A stretch of 64,000 nt of DNA from Cellulomonas humilata (GTDB lineage Bacteria > Actinomycetota > Actinomycetes > Actinomycetales > Cellulomonadaceae): assembly GCF_013359775.1 (NCBI RefSeq), contig NZ_JABMCI010000065.1:124001-188000 (forward strand), read 5' to 3'. Position 1 is the stretch's first letter; each line of letters starts with the position of its first letter. Position numbers and translations under genes: made by a program. The notes under the pieces were generated by a model. It had not been told where the DNA came from. It saw only the letters and a list, made by a program, of their open reading frames with translations, and did no database searches. This document shows positions 27,127-39,587 of the stretch, piece by piece.

Positions 27127-27216
27127 GTGCGGCCAGCCGCGCGCCGCGGCCCGTCCAGGCCCGGGACGGGCCACAATGGTCGCCGCACCGCAGACCGGCA
27201 CCGAGGAGCAGCACCC

Positions 27217-29691
27217 ATGGCGCGTCGCCCCGCGACCCCCGAACTCCCGCCCGAGGACCTCGTCGAGCGCATCGTCGACATCGACGTCGCGACCGAGATG
27301 GAGGGCTCGTTCCTCGAGTACGCCTACTCCGTCATCTACTCCCGGGCCCTGCCCGACGCCCGCGACGGCCTCAAGCCGGTGCAGCGCCGGATCCTCTACC
27401 AGATGTCCGACATGGGCCTGCGCCCCGACCGCCCCTACGTGAAGTCGGCGCGCGTGGTCGGCGAGGTCATGGGCAAGCTGCACCCGCACGGCGACGCGGC
27501 GATCTACGACGCGATGGTCCGCCTCGCGCAGCCGTTCTCGCTGCGCCTGCCGCTGGTGGACGGGCACGGCAACTTCGGCTCGCTCGACGACGGCCCCGCC
27601 GCCCCGCGGTACACCGAGGCCCGCATGGCGCCGTCCGCGCTGGCGATGACCACCGGGCTCGACGAGGACGTCGTCGACTTCGTGCCCAACTACGACAACA
27701 AGCTCACCCAGCCCGAGGTGCTCCCCGCCGCGATCCCGAACCTGCTGGTCAACGGCGCGGCCGGCATCGCGGTCGGCATGGCCACCAACATGGCGCCGCA
27801 CAACCTCGTCGAGGTGGTCGCTGCGGCCCGGCACCTGGTCCTGCACCCCGACGCCACGCTCGAGGACCTGCTGCGGTTCGTCCCCGGCCCCGACCTGCCG
27901 TCGGGCGGCAAGATCGTCGGCCTGGAGGGCGTCCGCGAGGCGTACCGGACGGGCCGCGGCGCCTTCCGCACGCGCGCCACGGCCCGCATCGAGAACGTCA
28001 CCGCGAAGCGCAAGGGCATCGTCATCACGGAGCTGCCGTACACGGTGGGCCCGGAGAAGGTCATCGAGAAGATCAAGGAGGGCGTCCAGAACAAGAAGCT
28101 CTCCGGCATCTCGGACGCCGTCGACCTCACGGACCGCCAGCACGGGCTGCGGCTGGTCATCGAGATCAAGACGGGCTTCCACCCCGAGGCCGTCCTCGAG
28201 CAGCTCTACCGGTACACGCCGCTGGAGGACTCGTTCTCCATCAACAACGTCGCGCTCGTCGACGGGCAGCCGCGCACGCTCGGGCTGCGCGAGCTGCTGG
28301 TCGTCTGGGTGGAGCACCGGATCGTCGTGGTCCGCCGGCGTTCGCAGTTCCGGCTGGCCAAGCGCCTCGAGCGCCTCCACCTGGTGGAGGGCCTGCTCGT
28401 CGCGATCGTCGACATCGACGAAGTCATCCAGGTCATCCGCACGTCCGACGACGCCGACACGGCCCGCGCCCGGCTGCGCAGCGTGTTCGACCTGTCCGAG
28501 CCCCAGGCCGAGTACATCCTCGAGCTGCGGCTGCGTCGGCTCACCAAGTTCTCGCGCATCGAGCTGGAGAAGGAGCAGGAGCAGCTGGCACTGGAGATCG
28601 CGGAGCTGCGCGAGATCCTGGGCGACGAGGCCCGGCTGCGCACGCTGGTCTCGGCGGAGATGGCCGAGGTCGCGGCCACCTACGGGACCCCGCGCCGGAC
28701 CATCCTGCTCGAGTCGGCGGGCGGCACCTCGATCACCGGCGCCCCCGCACCGCGCGGTGCCGCGGCTCCGTTGGAGATCGCCGACACCCCGTGCTGGGTG
28801 CTCCTGTCCGGCACCGGGCTGCTCGCTCGCACCGCGTCGGAGGACCTGCCTGCGCGGGTCGAGGGCGCGCGCCGGTCGAAGCACGACGTCGTGTCCGCGT
28901 CCGTCGCCACCACCGCACGCGCCGAGGTCGGCGTGGTGACCTCCCAGGGCCGCATCGTCAAGGTGTCCGTGCTCGACCTCCCCGGCCTTCCCCCGACCGA
29001 CGGAGCACCCTCCCTCTCCGGCGGCGTCCCGCTCGGCGAGGTGGTGACTCTCCTGCCGCGCGAGCGCGTGGTGGGCCTCGCGTCGCTCGCGTCCGGCGCG
29101 CCGACGCTCGCGCTGGCCACCGTGCAGGGCACGGTGAAGCGGGTCTCGGCCGGCGACGTGCCCGGCAACCGGGACGCCTGGGAGGCGATCTCGCTCAAGG
29201 ACGGCGACGAGGTGGTCGGCGCCGCCGCCGTGACCGACACCGACGAGCTCGTGCTCCTGGCCTCCGACGCGTCCCTCCTGCACTTCCCGGCGTCGGCCGT
29301 CCGGCCGCAGGGCCGTGCCGCGGGGGGCATGGCCGGCATCAAGCTCGCCGGCGGCCAGCGGGTCGTGGCGTTCGGCTCCATCGGTGCTGACGCCGCATCC
29401 ACCGCGGTGGTCGTCACGGTGGCCGGCGCCTCCGGTGCGCTGCCCGGCACCCAGGCGGGCTCCGCGAAGGTCACCCCGTTCGACGTCTACCCGGGCAAGG
29501 GTCGCGCGACGGGCGGGGTGCGGGCGCACCGGTTCCTGCGGAACGAGGACACGCTGCTCCTCGCCTGGGTCGGCGCCGCGCCGGCCTGGGCGACGGGCTC
29601 CGGCGGTCAGCCGATCGAGCTGCCGCCCCTCGACCAGCGACGCGACGGGTCGGGGACCCCGCTCACCGCCCCGGTGCACGCGATCGGCTGA
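27217..29691 (+). CDS. parC: Type IIA DNA topoisomerase subunit A (topoisomerase IV/ParC-like)
   Basis: 824 residues from an ATG at 27217 with GAGGAG upstream. The winged-helix breakage domain has [20 protein letters not shown] and the catalytic Tyr in [11 protein letters not shown]. The tower and coiled-coil exit gate follow ([20 protein letters not shown]). The C-terminal beta-pinwheel blades ([42 protein letters not shown]-like turns) are weakly conserved. The strict GyrA-box is not obvious, which fits ParC better than GyrA. The matching B subunit lies at 31648-33774 on the other strand. Together they should relax supercoils and decatenate daughter chromosomes. The genomic gyrB-gyrA pair is presumably elsewhere, near the origin. 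Confidence 0.9.
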   Translation: MARRPATPELPPEDLVERIVDIDVATEMEGSFLEYAYSVIYSRALPDARDGLKPVQRRILYQMSDMGLRPDRPYVKSARVVGEVMGKLHPHGDAAIYDAMVRLAQPFSLRLPLVDGHGNFGSLDDGPAAPRYTEARMAPSALAMTTGLDEDVVDFVPNYDNKLTQPEVLPAAIPNLLVNGAAGIAVGMATNMAPHNLVEVVAAARHLVLHPDATLEDLLRFVPGPDLPSGGKIVGLEGVREAYRTGRGAFRTRATARIENVTAKRKGIVITELPYTVGPEKVIEKIKEGVQNKKLSGISDAVDLTDRQHGLRLVIEIKTGFHPEAVLEQLYRYTPLEDSFSINNVALVDGQPRTLGLRELLVVWVEHRIVVVRRRSQFRLAKRLERLHLVEGLLVAIVDIDEVIQVIRTSDDADTARARLRSVFDLSEPQAEYILELRLRRLTKFSRIELEKEQEQLALEIAELREILGDEARLRTLVSAEMAEVAATYGTPRRTILLESAGGTSITGAPAPRGAAAPLEIADTPCWVLLSGTGLLARTASEDLPARVEGARRSKHDVVSASVATTARAEVGVVTSQGRIVKVSVLDLPGLPPTDGAPSLSGGVPLGEVVTLLPRERVVGLASLASGAPTLALATVQGTVKRVSAGDVPGNRDAWEAISLKDGDEVVGAAAVTDTDELVLLASDASLLHFPASAVRPQGRAAGGMAGIKLAGGQRVVAFGSIGADAASTAVVVTVAGASGALPGTQAGSAKVTPFDVYPGKGRATGGVRAHRFLRNEDTLLLAWVGAAPAWATGSGGQPIELPPLDQRRDGSGTPLTAPVHAIG

Positions 29692-29700
29692 CCCCGCCCC

Positions 29701-30447
29701 TCAGACGAGCGCGACCACGTTGTCCCGTACCGGAGGCCGCTGGACGAACGTGCGGACCGGTGCGGGCTCGGGTGCCTGGCGCTCGGCCACGTTCCGGGAC
29801 ACCACCGCCGCGGCGATCAGGCCCTGCCCGGTCACGTACGTGAGCATGACCCAGAACCCCTGCCCGGCAAGCTCCCACGACGGCACGAAGGCCTCGAGCG
29901 CGATCAGCGCGTCGCTCACGAGGAAGACGGCGCCGCCGATCGCCGCGACCCGGCCGAGGCCGGTGGAGAGCACGGCCATCGCGGTCAGCACACCGCCGTA
30001 CACCGCCACGGGCACGAGCAGGCTGCCCGCACCGGGGGCGCAGAGCGCGACCAGCGCGACGAGCACCGCGGCGTACGGGAGGAGCAGGACGGGCCGCCGG
30101 TGCACGACCGACGCGCGCACCGCGGGGGCGAAGGCGACGACGTAGGCGGTCTGCGCGAGCAGGAAGAACCCGACCATCACGAGGAACGCGGCATCGTCCC
30201 CGACCAGAGACGGGACCAGGTCGCCGAGCCACGAGAGGCCCAGCGCCACCAGCACCCAGGTCACCAGGTGGCCGCGCGGCCACCGGGTCGCCGTGACGAC
30301 GACCGCACCGAGTGCCGGCATGAGCAGCCACTGGCTGACCTGCGCGAACGCCTCCGCGCCCGCCAGCTGCGCGATCAGGTGCACGAGCACGAGCACGGCG
30401 AGGACCGCGACCCATGCACGCGCGGCTCTGGACAGCGAGCGTCCCAC
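29701..30447 (-). CDS. Lysoplasmalogenase (YhhN family)
   Basis: 248 residues with about eight hydrophobic segments. The two conserved acidic motifs of the family are present: LGLSWLGDLVPSL in the second half of the third helix region, and GGAVFLVSDALIALEAF later. Members cleave the vinyl-ether bond of lysoplasmalogens in the membrane; bacterial members may act on other lipids. It converges on parC with only 9 bases between the stops. It has no obvious functional link to the topoisomerase genes that flank it. Confidence 0.88.
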   Translation of the reverse strand: MGRSLSRAARAWVAVLAVLVLVHLIAQLAGAEAFAQVSQWLLMPALGAVVVTATRWPRGHLVTWVLVALGLSWLGDLVPSLVGDDAAFLVMVGFFLLAQTAYVVAFAPAVRASVVHRRPVLLLPYAAVLVALVALCAPGAGSLLVPVAVYGGVLTAMAVLSTGLGRVAAIGGAVFLVSDALIALEAFVPSWELAGQGFWVMLTYVTGQGLIAAAVVSRNVAERQAPEPAPVRTFVQRPPVRDNVVALV

Positions 30448-30566
30448 GACGACCTCCTCGAAGCCGGGCGCCCTCGTCCGGCGACAGAAACGGCCGGACG
30501 TCGTCGTCCCGCCGCGCCGATGCTAACGCGCGGCGAGCACCTCGTGAGACGGATCGGCCACGTCGA

Positions 30567-31598
30567 TCACAGCTCGATCGAGAACATCGTCGAGCTGTGG
30601 AACACCGCGTACCCGAGGCCCTCGTACAGCCGGTGCGCGCCGGACTGGTTCGCGGTGTCCACGCCCAGCTCGGCCATGTCCATCCCGTCCGCCCGGTACG
30701 CGACCATCACCGTGGCGAGGAGCGCCGCCGCGAGCCGACGGCCACGCCATGCGCGCCGCACACCGAGCAGGTCCGTGTAGCCGGCCTTGTAGCCGATCAC
30801 GGGCCAGTCGTGCTCGAACCTGCTGGACAGCAGGTACCCGGCCACCTCACCGGTGGCGTCGTCGATCGCGACGAAGCTCCACGTCGGGGCGAACATGCTC
30901 CGACCCTGCGCCCACTCGTCGGCCGTGCGGGGCTCGCTCCCCCAGTGGTCGGCGAACGCCTCGTTGTGCGCGAGCCGCACCTGCTCGTCCAGCTCCGGGG
31001 TCCACGGCACGATCCGGAGCCCCGGGGGCACGTCGACCGGCGGGAGCTCGACGTCCAGCGGGCGACGCATCTCCGCGTAGTACCGCGCCGGCGTGAACCC
31101 GCTCGCGCGCAGCAGGCGGATGGTGGTCTCGGCGTTGTCGTGCACGAACACCGCGAGCCGGCCCGGCAGGTCCTTGCCCGAGGCCGCCAGCCGCTGCCGC
31201 CCGCGCGCCGTCTCCCAGGCCAGCACCTGGCGACCGATCCCCCGGCCGCGCCACTGCGGGTCGACGCAGCCGTCGAGGAACGCCCTGACCACCCGGGCGT
31301 CGCCGGGTGGCTGGTTGACGCGCGCGTAGGCGCGGATCACCCCGTCGGCGTCGACCCCGGCGAGGGTGTCTCGCGCGTGGTCCTTCCAGGCGCCGTCGAA
31401 CTCGTCGTCGATCTCCTCCGCCGAGGTCCGGTACGGGGCTGACTCGGCCTCTTCGACCGCCGTGACGAGCCGGGTGAGGGCGGGCACGTCGTCGCGCGTG
31501 AGCGGACGCCAGGTGAGGCCGTCGGTGCCCGTGGGCACCGGGGCGTCGGCGGGAGCTGCGGCGCGCTCGGCGATGGGCGCGAGGTCGGTGGCGGTCAC
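30567..31598 (-). CDS. Double-domain GNAT acetyltransferase
   Basis: About 343 residues from a GTG at 31598; nearby GTG codons leave the exact start uncertain. Two GNAT folds occur in tandem. The first spans residues 20-175 with DPQWRGRGIGRQVLAWE. The second spans residues 185-343 with GVRRAWRGRRLAAALLATVM and TANQSGAHRLYEGLGYAV. This tandem plan is that of mycothiol synthase (MshD) and related actinobacterial enzymes. The substrate cannot be assigned, and close relatives are annotated only as GNAT. It lies between parE and the lysoplasmalogenase. Confidence 0.87.
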   Translation of the reverse strand: MTATDLAPIAERAAAPADAPVPTGTDGLTWRPLTRDDVPALTRLVTAVEEAESAPYRTSAEEIDDEFDGAWKDHARDTLAGVDADGVIRAYARVNQPPGDARVVRAFLDGCVDPQWRGRGIGRQVLAWETARGRQRLAASGKDLPGRLAVFVHDNAETTIRLLRASGFTPARYYAEMRRPLDVELPPVDVPPGLRIVPWTPELDEQVRLAHNEAFADHWGSEPRTADEWAQGRSMFAPTWSFVAIDDATGEVAGYLLSSRFEHDWPVIGYKAGYTDLLGVRRAWRGRRLAAALLATVMVAYRADGMDMAELGVDTANQSGAHRLYEGLGYAVFHSSTMFSIEL

Positions 31599-31647
31599 GA
31601 CCACCACGATCCCCGGCCCGGCGCCGCCACGGCAACCGAAATGCCGG

Positions 31648-33774
<2,127 letters not shown>

Positions 33775-33780
33775 GGGCCG

Positions 33781-33786
33781 ATGGTA
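33781..33786 (-). promoter_or_regulatory. Probable -10 box for parE
   Basis: TACCAT on the minus strand, 6 bases before the GTG at 33774. No Shine-Dalgarno is visible between them. Confidence 0.4.
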
Positions 33787-33936
33787 GTCGCCGGCCCTGA
33801 CAGGACCGCGGCACCATGCCGCCGGACACTGCTGTGTTGCGGGCTGGTTACAGTCCACTACGCGGTGAGCGAACCACCCGCTCCTGGTGCGTGGGATCGA
33901 CGACGGGGATGGTTCTATGGACTCGTGACCGGGACC

Positions 33937-34146
33937 ATGACGCATCCACTGACCGCGGCCGACCGCTGCGACCGCTGCGGCGCACAGGCCTATGTCCGAG
34001 TTGTTCTCCCCGTGGGAGAGCTCCTCTTCTGTGCGCACCACGCGCGCGAGCACGCACCGAAGTTCGCCGAGCTGGCCACCCACGTGCAGGACGAGACCGA
34101 CCGCCTGCTCGCCGAGCACGGAGCGGGAGCCGGCGCCGCGACCTGA
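33937..34146 (+). CDS. Small zinc-finger-like protein (DUF7455 type)
   Basis: 69 residues from an ATG at 33937; a GTG at 33925 in the same frame is an equally possible start. The sequence begins MTHPLTAADRCDRCGAQAYV and continues with LPVGELLFCAHHAREHAP, giving CxxC plus CxxH zinc ligands, the typical form of this short actinobacterial family. The C-terminus is helical and acidic. It is followed by a perfect hairpin terminator, so it forms its own unit. It is divergent from parE. The function is unknown. Confidence 0.85.
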   Translation: MTHPLTAADRCDRCGAQAYVRVVLPVGELLFCAHHAREHAPKFAELATHVQDETDRLLAEHGAGAGAAT

Positions 34147-34175
34147 CGTCCCGGCACCACACCACGACAACCGCG

Positions 34176-34205
34176 CGAGGCCCGGACCTTCTGGTCCGGG
34201 CCTCG
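34176..34205 (+). terminator. Perfect 13-bp hairpin after the DUF7455 gene
   Basis: CGAGGCCCGGACC, a TTCT loop, then GGTCCGGGCCTCG. It lies 29 bases after the stop codon at 34146. Confidence 0.85.
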
Positions 34206-34272
34206 TCGTCTACCCCTAGGCTCCGGTGATCGGGCATCGACGCCCGACGGTCCCCCGACAAGGAGCTGCCAC

Positions 34273-34641
34273 GTGAGCGATCCCGTCTTCGACAAGTCCG
34301 AGCAGCTCGAGCTCGTGCGCCGTGGCCTGCTGGACGGCGAGGAGATCCTGGCCGTGTACGACTGCATCGGCACCGGCACGGGCTTCGTCGGCCTGACCAC
34401 CCTGCGTGTGGTGCTCCAGGACAAGAGCTTCGTCGGCAAGCGCATCGCGGTCACCTCGATCCCCTACCGGCACGTCCGCTCGGTCTCGGTGGTGAGCAAC
34501 ACGTCCCTGGTCGGCAAGTTCGCCTCGAGCAGCAGCATCGCCATCGACGTCGGCAGCGGCGCGGTCCACGAGGCCGACTTCCGCGGCGCGGAGAAGGCGC
34601 AGAGCGCCCACGACCTGATCCTCTGGTACATCACGCGCTGA
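34273..34641 (+). CDS. Bacterial PH-domain protein
   Basis: 122 residues from a GTG at 34273, with AAGGAG upstream. The whole protein is one bacterial PH-like domain: LVRRGLLDGEEILAVYDC, then TGFVGLTTLRVVLQDKSFVG, then strands RIAVTSIPYRHVRSVSVV and a final helix (EKAQSAHDLILWYITR). PH-domain proteins of this class form rings that bind lipids or proteins. There is no signal peptide. It converges on a YciI gene, 22 bases apart. Confidence 0.85.
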   Translation: MSDPVFDKSEQLELVRRGLLDGEEILAVYDCIGTGTGFVGLTTLRVVLQDKSFVGKRIAVTSIPYRHVRSVSVVSNTSLVGKFASSSSIAIDVGSGAVHEADFRGAEKAQSAHDLILWYITR

Positions 34642-34663
34642 GGTCGGGCCAGCACGTGTGATG

Positions 34664-34942
34664 TCAGGCCAGCACGTTCGTCCAGGCGAGTACGCGGTAG
34701 GACGTCATGAGGCCCTGCACGACGAAGGGGTCGGTCGTGGCGAACTCCTGCGCGGCCTCGCGCGTGGTCAGCAGGCACATCGACCCGTTCACCTCGGGCT
34801 GCTCGAACGTGCCGATGGCGACCAGAAGGCCGCGTTCGGCGAAGTCCTCGTAGTGGGCGACGTGCGCGGCCATGAGCACCGGTGCGAGCTCCAGCACGCA
34901 CGGCACCGACTCGTCGAGCACCACGTAGCGCACCTGCCTCAT
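34664..34942 (-). CDS. YciI-like protein
   Basis: 92 residues. The family His-Asp pair is present in HVAHYEDFAERGLLVAIG, and a second conserved strand is TDPFVVQGLMTSYRVLAW. YciI domains adopt a ferredoxin-like fold with a putative active-site His/Asp; their reaction is generally unknown. The ATG overlaps, as ATGA, the stop of a short upstream frame that appears to be the tail of a decayed gene. Confidence 0.85.
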   Translation of the reverse strand: MRQVRYVVLDESVPCVLELAPVLMAAHVAHYEDFAERGLLVAIGTFEQPEVNGSMCLLTTREAAQEFATTDPFVVQGLMTSYRVLAWTNVLA

Positions 34943-35163
34943 CGCGCGCCGCCCTCGGCGTGGGCGACCAGCCGGGCCAGGATCATGCCCCAGCCACGCA
35001 CGTACGAGCCGCCGCGGTAGCCCTCCGGCAGCGCGCAGGCACCGCCCAGCTGCTCCTCGGTCATCCGCTCCCAGCCCCACCCCACACGTGCGTGGTGCCG
35101 TCGTTCCAGGTTTCGACGACGTTGCCGCCGAGCCAGCCCGGCCCGACGGCGTCATCACTGCCC
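34939..35163 (-). pseudogene. Probable remnant of a frameshifted gene upstream of the YciI gene
   Basis: The last 41 codons (ATG at 35064 to TGA at 34939) read MTEEQLGGACALPEGYRGGS and continue with YVRGWGMILARL. They end in a 4-base overlap with the YciI start, as expected for a real gene end. Upstream in that frame the sequence becomes Arg-rich nonsense. The adjacent frame instead gives sensible protein (GPGWLGGNVVETWNDGTTHVWG) and runs into TGA at 35061. Joining the two frames at a G-rich run near 35080 restores continuity (...THVWG/WGWERMTEEQ...). No start codon or further 5' coding sequence is evident, so I read this as the decayed 3' part of a lost gene, family unknown. Alternatively the 41-residue frame is a genuine small protein. 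Confidence 0.4.
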
Positions 35164-35270
35164 GGGACCTTCGCCTCTGCCCGCGCCTCCTGCCTCCGTG
35201 GGGACGATGACGTACGACCACCGGAAGCCGGGGAGGCCGGCTCCCGACGACGCGCACGGGAGGTGCTGTG

Positions 35271-36020
35271 ATGAGCAGGTTCGACAGAGGTCGACGGAGC
35301 AGGGCGCGGTGGACTGCCGTGCTCGCTGCCCTCGTCCTGATCGCGATGGCAGGAACGGCGCAGATCGCCACGGCGGGCCCGGTCGGCGGGGACGGCCGAG
35401 CGGGCCAGAGCCGCTCCGCGCTGTTCCAGGACTACTTCACGACGCCCGGCAGCGACTGGACCTTCGTCAAGCGGGCTGGACAGATCGCGCAGGGCCGCCT
35501 GGTCATCGACGGCGACTACCTGCCCGGCGCGATCGACCGGGACGGCACCGCGGTCACCCACGTCGGCGACCGCGCCTGGCGCAACTACACGTTCAGCGCC
35601 ACCTACGACACGGAGAACGTCGGCGGTGGCCAGCCGGGCGTGCACATGGCCTTCTTCTTCTTCCGGGTCCAGGACGCCACGCCGGGCTCCGAGGACTACT
35701 ACCGCGTCGAGCTGTGGGATCCCGGCCAGGAGTCGCCGAAGGGCGGCGGCGGCATGCTCCCCGACGGGCTGCTGCTGATCGAGCGCTACGACAACGGTGT
35801 CCCGACGTATCTCGCGGACATCGAGCACGTCGCGACGGTGACGGGCGGCAACGCGGTGGAGATCCGGGTCAACGGCGCCCACATCGAGATCCGCACCAAC
35901 GGGGTCCTCGTGGCCTCGGTCAAGGACCCTGCGCCGCTGCGGCACGGCGGTGTCGGCGTCGGCCAGATCTGGGAGAACAACGGCACGTTCGACGACGTCC
36001 GCGTCACCCGGACCTTCTGA
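35271..36020 (+). CDS. Secreted protein with concanavalin-like (LamG/DUF1080-type) domain
   Basis: 249 residues from an ATG at 35271 with GGGAGGT 6 bases upstream; a GTG three bases earlier is also in frame. A signal peptide is clear: basic RGRRSRARW, hydrophobic TAVLAALVLIAMAGTAQ, and probable cleavage after ATAGPVG-like residues about 35-38. The mature part is beta-rich with the jelly-roll pattern (FQDYFTTPGSDWTFV, WRNYTFSATYDTENVGG, EDYYRVELWD, VEIRVNGAHIEIRTNGVLV, and a final GQIWENNGTFDDVRV). Such domains bind or hydrolyse polysaccharides. No catalytic pair (ExDxxE) is visible, so a binding role is more likely. Confidence 0.8.
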   Translation: MSRFDRGRRSRARWTAVLAALVLIAMAGTAQIATAGPVGGDGRAGQSRSALFQDYFTTPGSDWTFVKRAGQIAQGRLVIDGDYLPGAIDRDGTAVTHVGDRAWRNYTFSATYDTENVGGGQPGVHMAFFFFRVQDATPGSEDYYRVELWDPGQESPKGGGGMLPDGLLLIERYDNGVPTYLADIEHVATVTGGNAVEIRVNGAHIEIRTNGVLVASVKDPAPLRHGGVGVGQIWENNGTFDDVRVTRTF

Positions 36021-36036
36021 CCACTCCCCAGGAACG

Positions 36037-36086
36037 CCGGAGGCCTCCGACCCCGCGTCGATCGCAGTGGGGTCGAAGGCCTCCGG
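36037..36086. terminator. Bidirectional hairpin between the secreted protein and the sigma factor
   Basis: The arms at 36037-36054 (CCGGAGGCCTCCGACCCC) and 36069-36086 (GGGGTCGAAGGCCTCCGG) pair with one mismatch around a 14-base loop. It lies between two convergent genes. Confidence 0.8.
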
Positions 36087-36101
36087 AGTGCGTGCAGTCG
36101 G

Positions 36102-37655
<1,554 letters not shown>

Positions 37656-37708
37656 GAACGACCTTTCGGCAGCGCGACACCCGGAACGGGGCCGGGAGGT
37701 AGATAGAT

Positions 37709-37714
37709 ATTGTA
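37709..37714 (-). promoter_or_regulatory. Probable -10 box for sigA
   Basis: TACAAT on the minus strand (within GGTACAATATCTATC), about 54 bases before the sigA start. The patch is locally AT-rich. No convincing -35 element is seen. Confidence 0.5.
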
Positions 37715-37874
37715 CCGACCTCACGGGCCGGTCGGCGCTATCACGGGCACGACGACACGGCCGTCGAGGACGGCGGTCATGGGGTTCTCGGTGTCAACGA
37801 ACGGCAGGCGCCAGAGATTCCCGCCGCGCCGGACCCGATGACGGGTCCCGCTGCGTGAGACGTACTCGCCGGTG

Positions 37875-38270
37875 TCAGCCGGGTCCGGGCTTCACGGTGA
37901 GCACGGGGCACGGCGCGTCGAAGAGCACGCGCTGCGCGTTGGCGCCGAGGATCAGCTTGCCCACCGGGCTGCGCCGGCGCAGCCCCAGGACCACCAGCTG
38001 GGCCCCCACCTCCTCCGCCGTCGCGATGAGGTCGTCCGCGACGTCGCCGCCCGTGAGCAGCCGCACCTCGTGGTCGACGTCCGCGGAGGCGAGCTCGGCC
38101 CGCACCTTCTCCAGCTCCGCCTCGACGGCTGCGCGCTGCTCCTCCGGCTCGTCCGGGCGTGCGCTCACGACGACCACGACGCGTGTGTCACGCTGCCGCG
38201 CTTCCTCGATCGCCGCCCCGAGGGCCGCCCGACCTTCCGGAGTGGCCAGATAGCCGACCACGATGCCCAT
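37875..38270 (-). CDS. Universal stress protein (UspA family)
   Basis: 131 residues from an ATG at 38270 with GGGGAGG upstream. The ATP-binding signature is VVLGLRRRSPVGKLILGANA followed by QRVLFDAPCPVLTV (the G2xG9xG(S/T/N) pattern). The first strand is MGIVVGYLATPEGRAAL. Single-domain nucleotide-binding Usp of the ATP type, cytosolic, usually induced by stress or stationary phase. It is followed by a 160-base region leading to the sigA promoter. Confidence 0.9.
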   Translation of the reverse strand: MGIVVGYLATPEGRAALGAAIEEARQRDTRVVVVVSARPDEPEEQRAAVEAELEKVRAELASADVDHEVRLLTGGDVADDLIATAEEVGAQLVVLGLRRRSPVGKLILGANAQRVLFDAPCPVLTVKPGPG

Positions 38271-38366
38271 CGGTCCTCCCCTCGTCCCGCGGCAACACCG
38301 CCGTGTGCGTGACGCTACCGGAGCGAAGGGGTCGCGACGAGCGCACCGCTCGCATCTCGCCGCAGG

Positions 38367-39491
38367 TCAGTCCGCGTGCCGCACCCACCCGGGCGGGACA
38401 GCTGCGCTCAGCGCGTCGTCGAGGAGCTCCGCCAACCGGTACCCCGGCTCCGCGTCGAGCGCCCCGTCCAGCAGCACGCGCGCGCGGGCGCCGTCCCCAC
38501 GCCACCACGCGAGCAGGGCCAGGAGCGTCAACGCCGGCGCCTGTGCGCCGGTCCTGCCGCGGGAGACCACGGCCTCCAGCACGGCCTCGTGCACCGCCGT
38601 CGCCCGGGCCGGCGGCACGACGCCGCGGACGGGGTCGATGATCATGGACATCGCCACGCCGAGCGCGGCGTCGAGCTCCGGCGTCGACTCCGCACCGCGC
38701 ACGCAGCGCTCGGCCAGGTCCGCCGTGCCGGGAACCAACGCGACCAGCACACCGTCGCGCACCCGCCGGTCGGCCAGCCCGGCCTCGACCCGACCCCACG
38801 GCGCTCCCCCGGTTCCCGGCCCCTCGGTCTCCACGAGAGTGACCGCGGTGCGCCATGCCGCCAGCGACTCCTCCCGCCACCGGGAGACCGCGTCGGCGCC
38901 GGAGACGAGGGCGTCCTCCCACCGGCGCTCCCAGCGACGCCGCACGCGGGCCACCGATCGACGAACCTCGCCGTGCTGCGGCCGGATCCGGGCGATGTCG
39001 TCGCGAGAGTCCGCGACCGCCGACCCGGCCAGCACCAGCGTGGCACCCACCTGGGTGGAGTCGAGGTCCCGCAGCGGCCTACCACCCGGCGGGCAGCAGT
39101 CGTCCGCGCAGTCGAGCGCGAGGTAGCCGCTCGGCGTGACCACCCAGACGAGCACGTCCCCGAGCGAGGCCGCGGCCGCATCCTGGAAGTGCCGCGCCGC
39201 GGTCTGCGCCGGACCGTCGGAGCCGCGGGGGTCACGATCCGTGTAGAGCACGAGGATGCCGCGACGGGCCCCGTCCCGACCCAGGTGGGCGACGAGGGTG
39301 CGGGCGAGCATCGGCCCTGCGGACGCGTCGGCGAGGTGGGGCAGGTCCACCCGGACGACGAGTCCGACCGCACCGCGCGGCGGCCGCAGGCTCACGGCGA
39401 CGGCGCTGTCCGCGGGCCGGAACCCGAGCCGGTGAGGGACGAGCGCGAGGATCTCCCGGGGTTCGCTCACCCGGAGCGTGGTGGTCTGCAT
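38367..39491 (-). CDS. DUF4192 family protein
   Basis: 374 residues from an ATG at 39491. The family start is recognisable (LRVSEPREILALVPHRLGFR, then PADSAVAVSLRPPRGAVGLV). The middle contains a beta/alpha region with LVWVVTPSGYLALDCADDCCP. The last 90 residues resemble a helical TPR-like repeat (ALTLLALLAWWRGDGARARV, LDAEPGYRLAELLDDALSAA). The family is restricted to actinobacteria; its function is unknown. It has no signal peptide or membrane helix. Downstream is the UspA gene on the same strand. Confidence 0.88.
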   Translation of the reverse strand: MQTTTLRVSEPREILALVPHRLGFRPADSAVAVSLRPPRGAVGLVVRVDLPHLADASAGPMLARTLVAHLGRDGARRGILVLYTDRDPRGSDGPAQTAARHFQDAAAASLGDVLVWVVTPSGYLALDCADDCCPPGGRPLRDLDSTQVGATLVLAGSAVADSRDDIARIRPQHGEVRRSVARVRRRWERRWEDALVSGADAVSRWREESLAAWRTAVTLVETEGPGTGGAPWGRVEAGLADRRVRDGVLVALVPGTADLAERCVRGAESTPELDAALGVAMSMIIDPVRGVVPPARATAVHEAVLEAVVSRGRTGAQAPALTLLALLAWWRGDGARARVLLDGALDAEPGYRLAELLDDALSAAVPPGWVRHAD

Positions 39492-39587
39492 GGCGAGATC
39501 CCATAGGACTCCGGACGCGCGGCGGCCCCCCGCGCACGCATCTGTGCACGACGTCGGAGATCCGGCGGGATGTGGGCGGCTCGACGG

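Noticed and set aside
24765..29390. A 1541-residue plus-strand frame running across the GNAT fusion and into parC
   Set aside because: It crosses two conserved genes and switches composition at their boundaries, so it is a chance frame.
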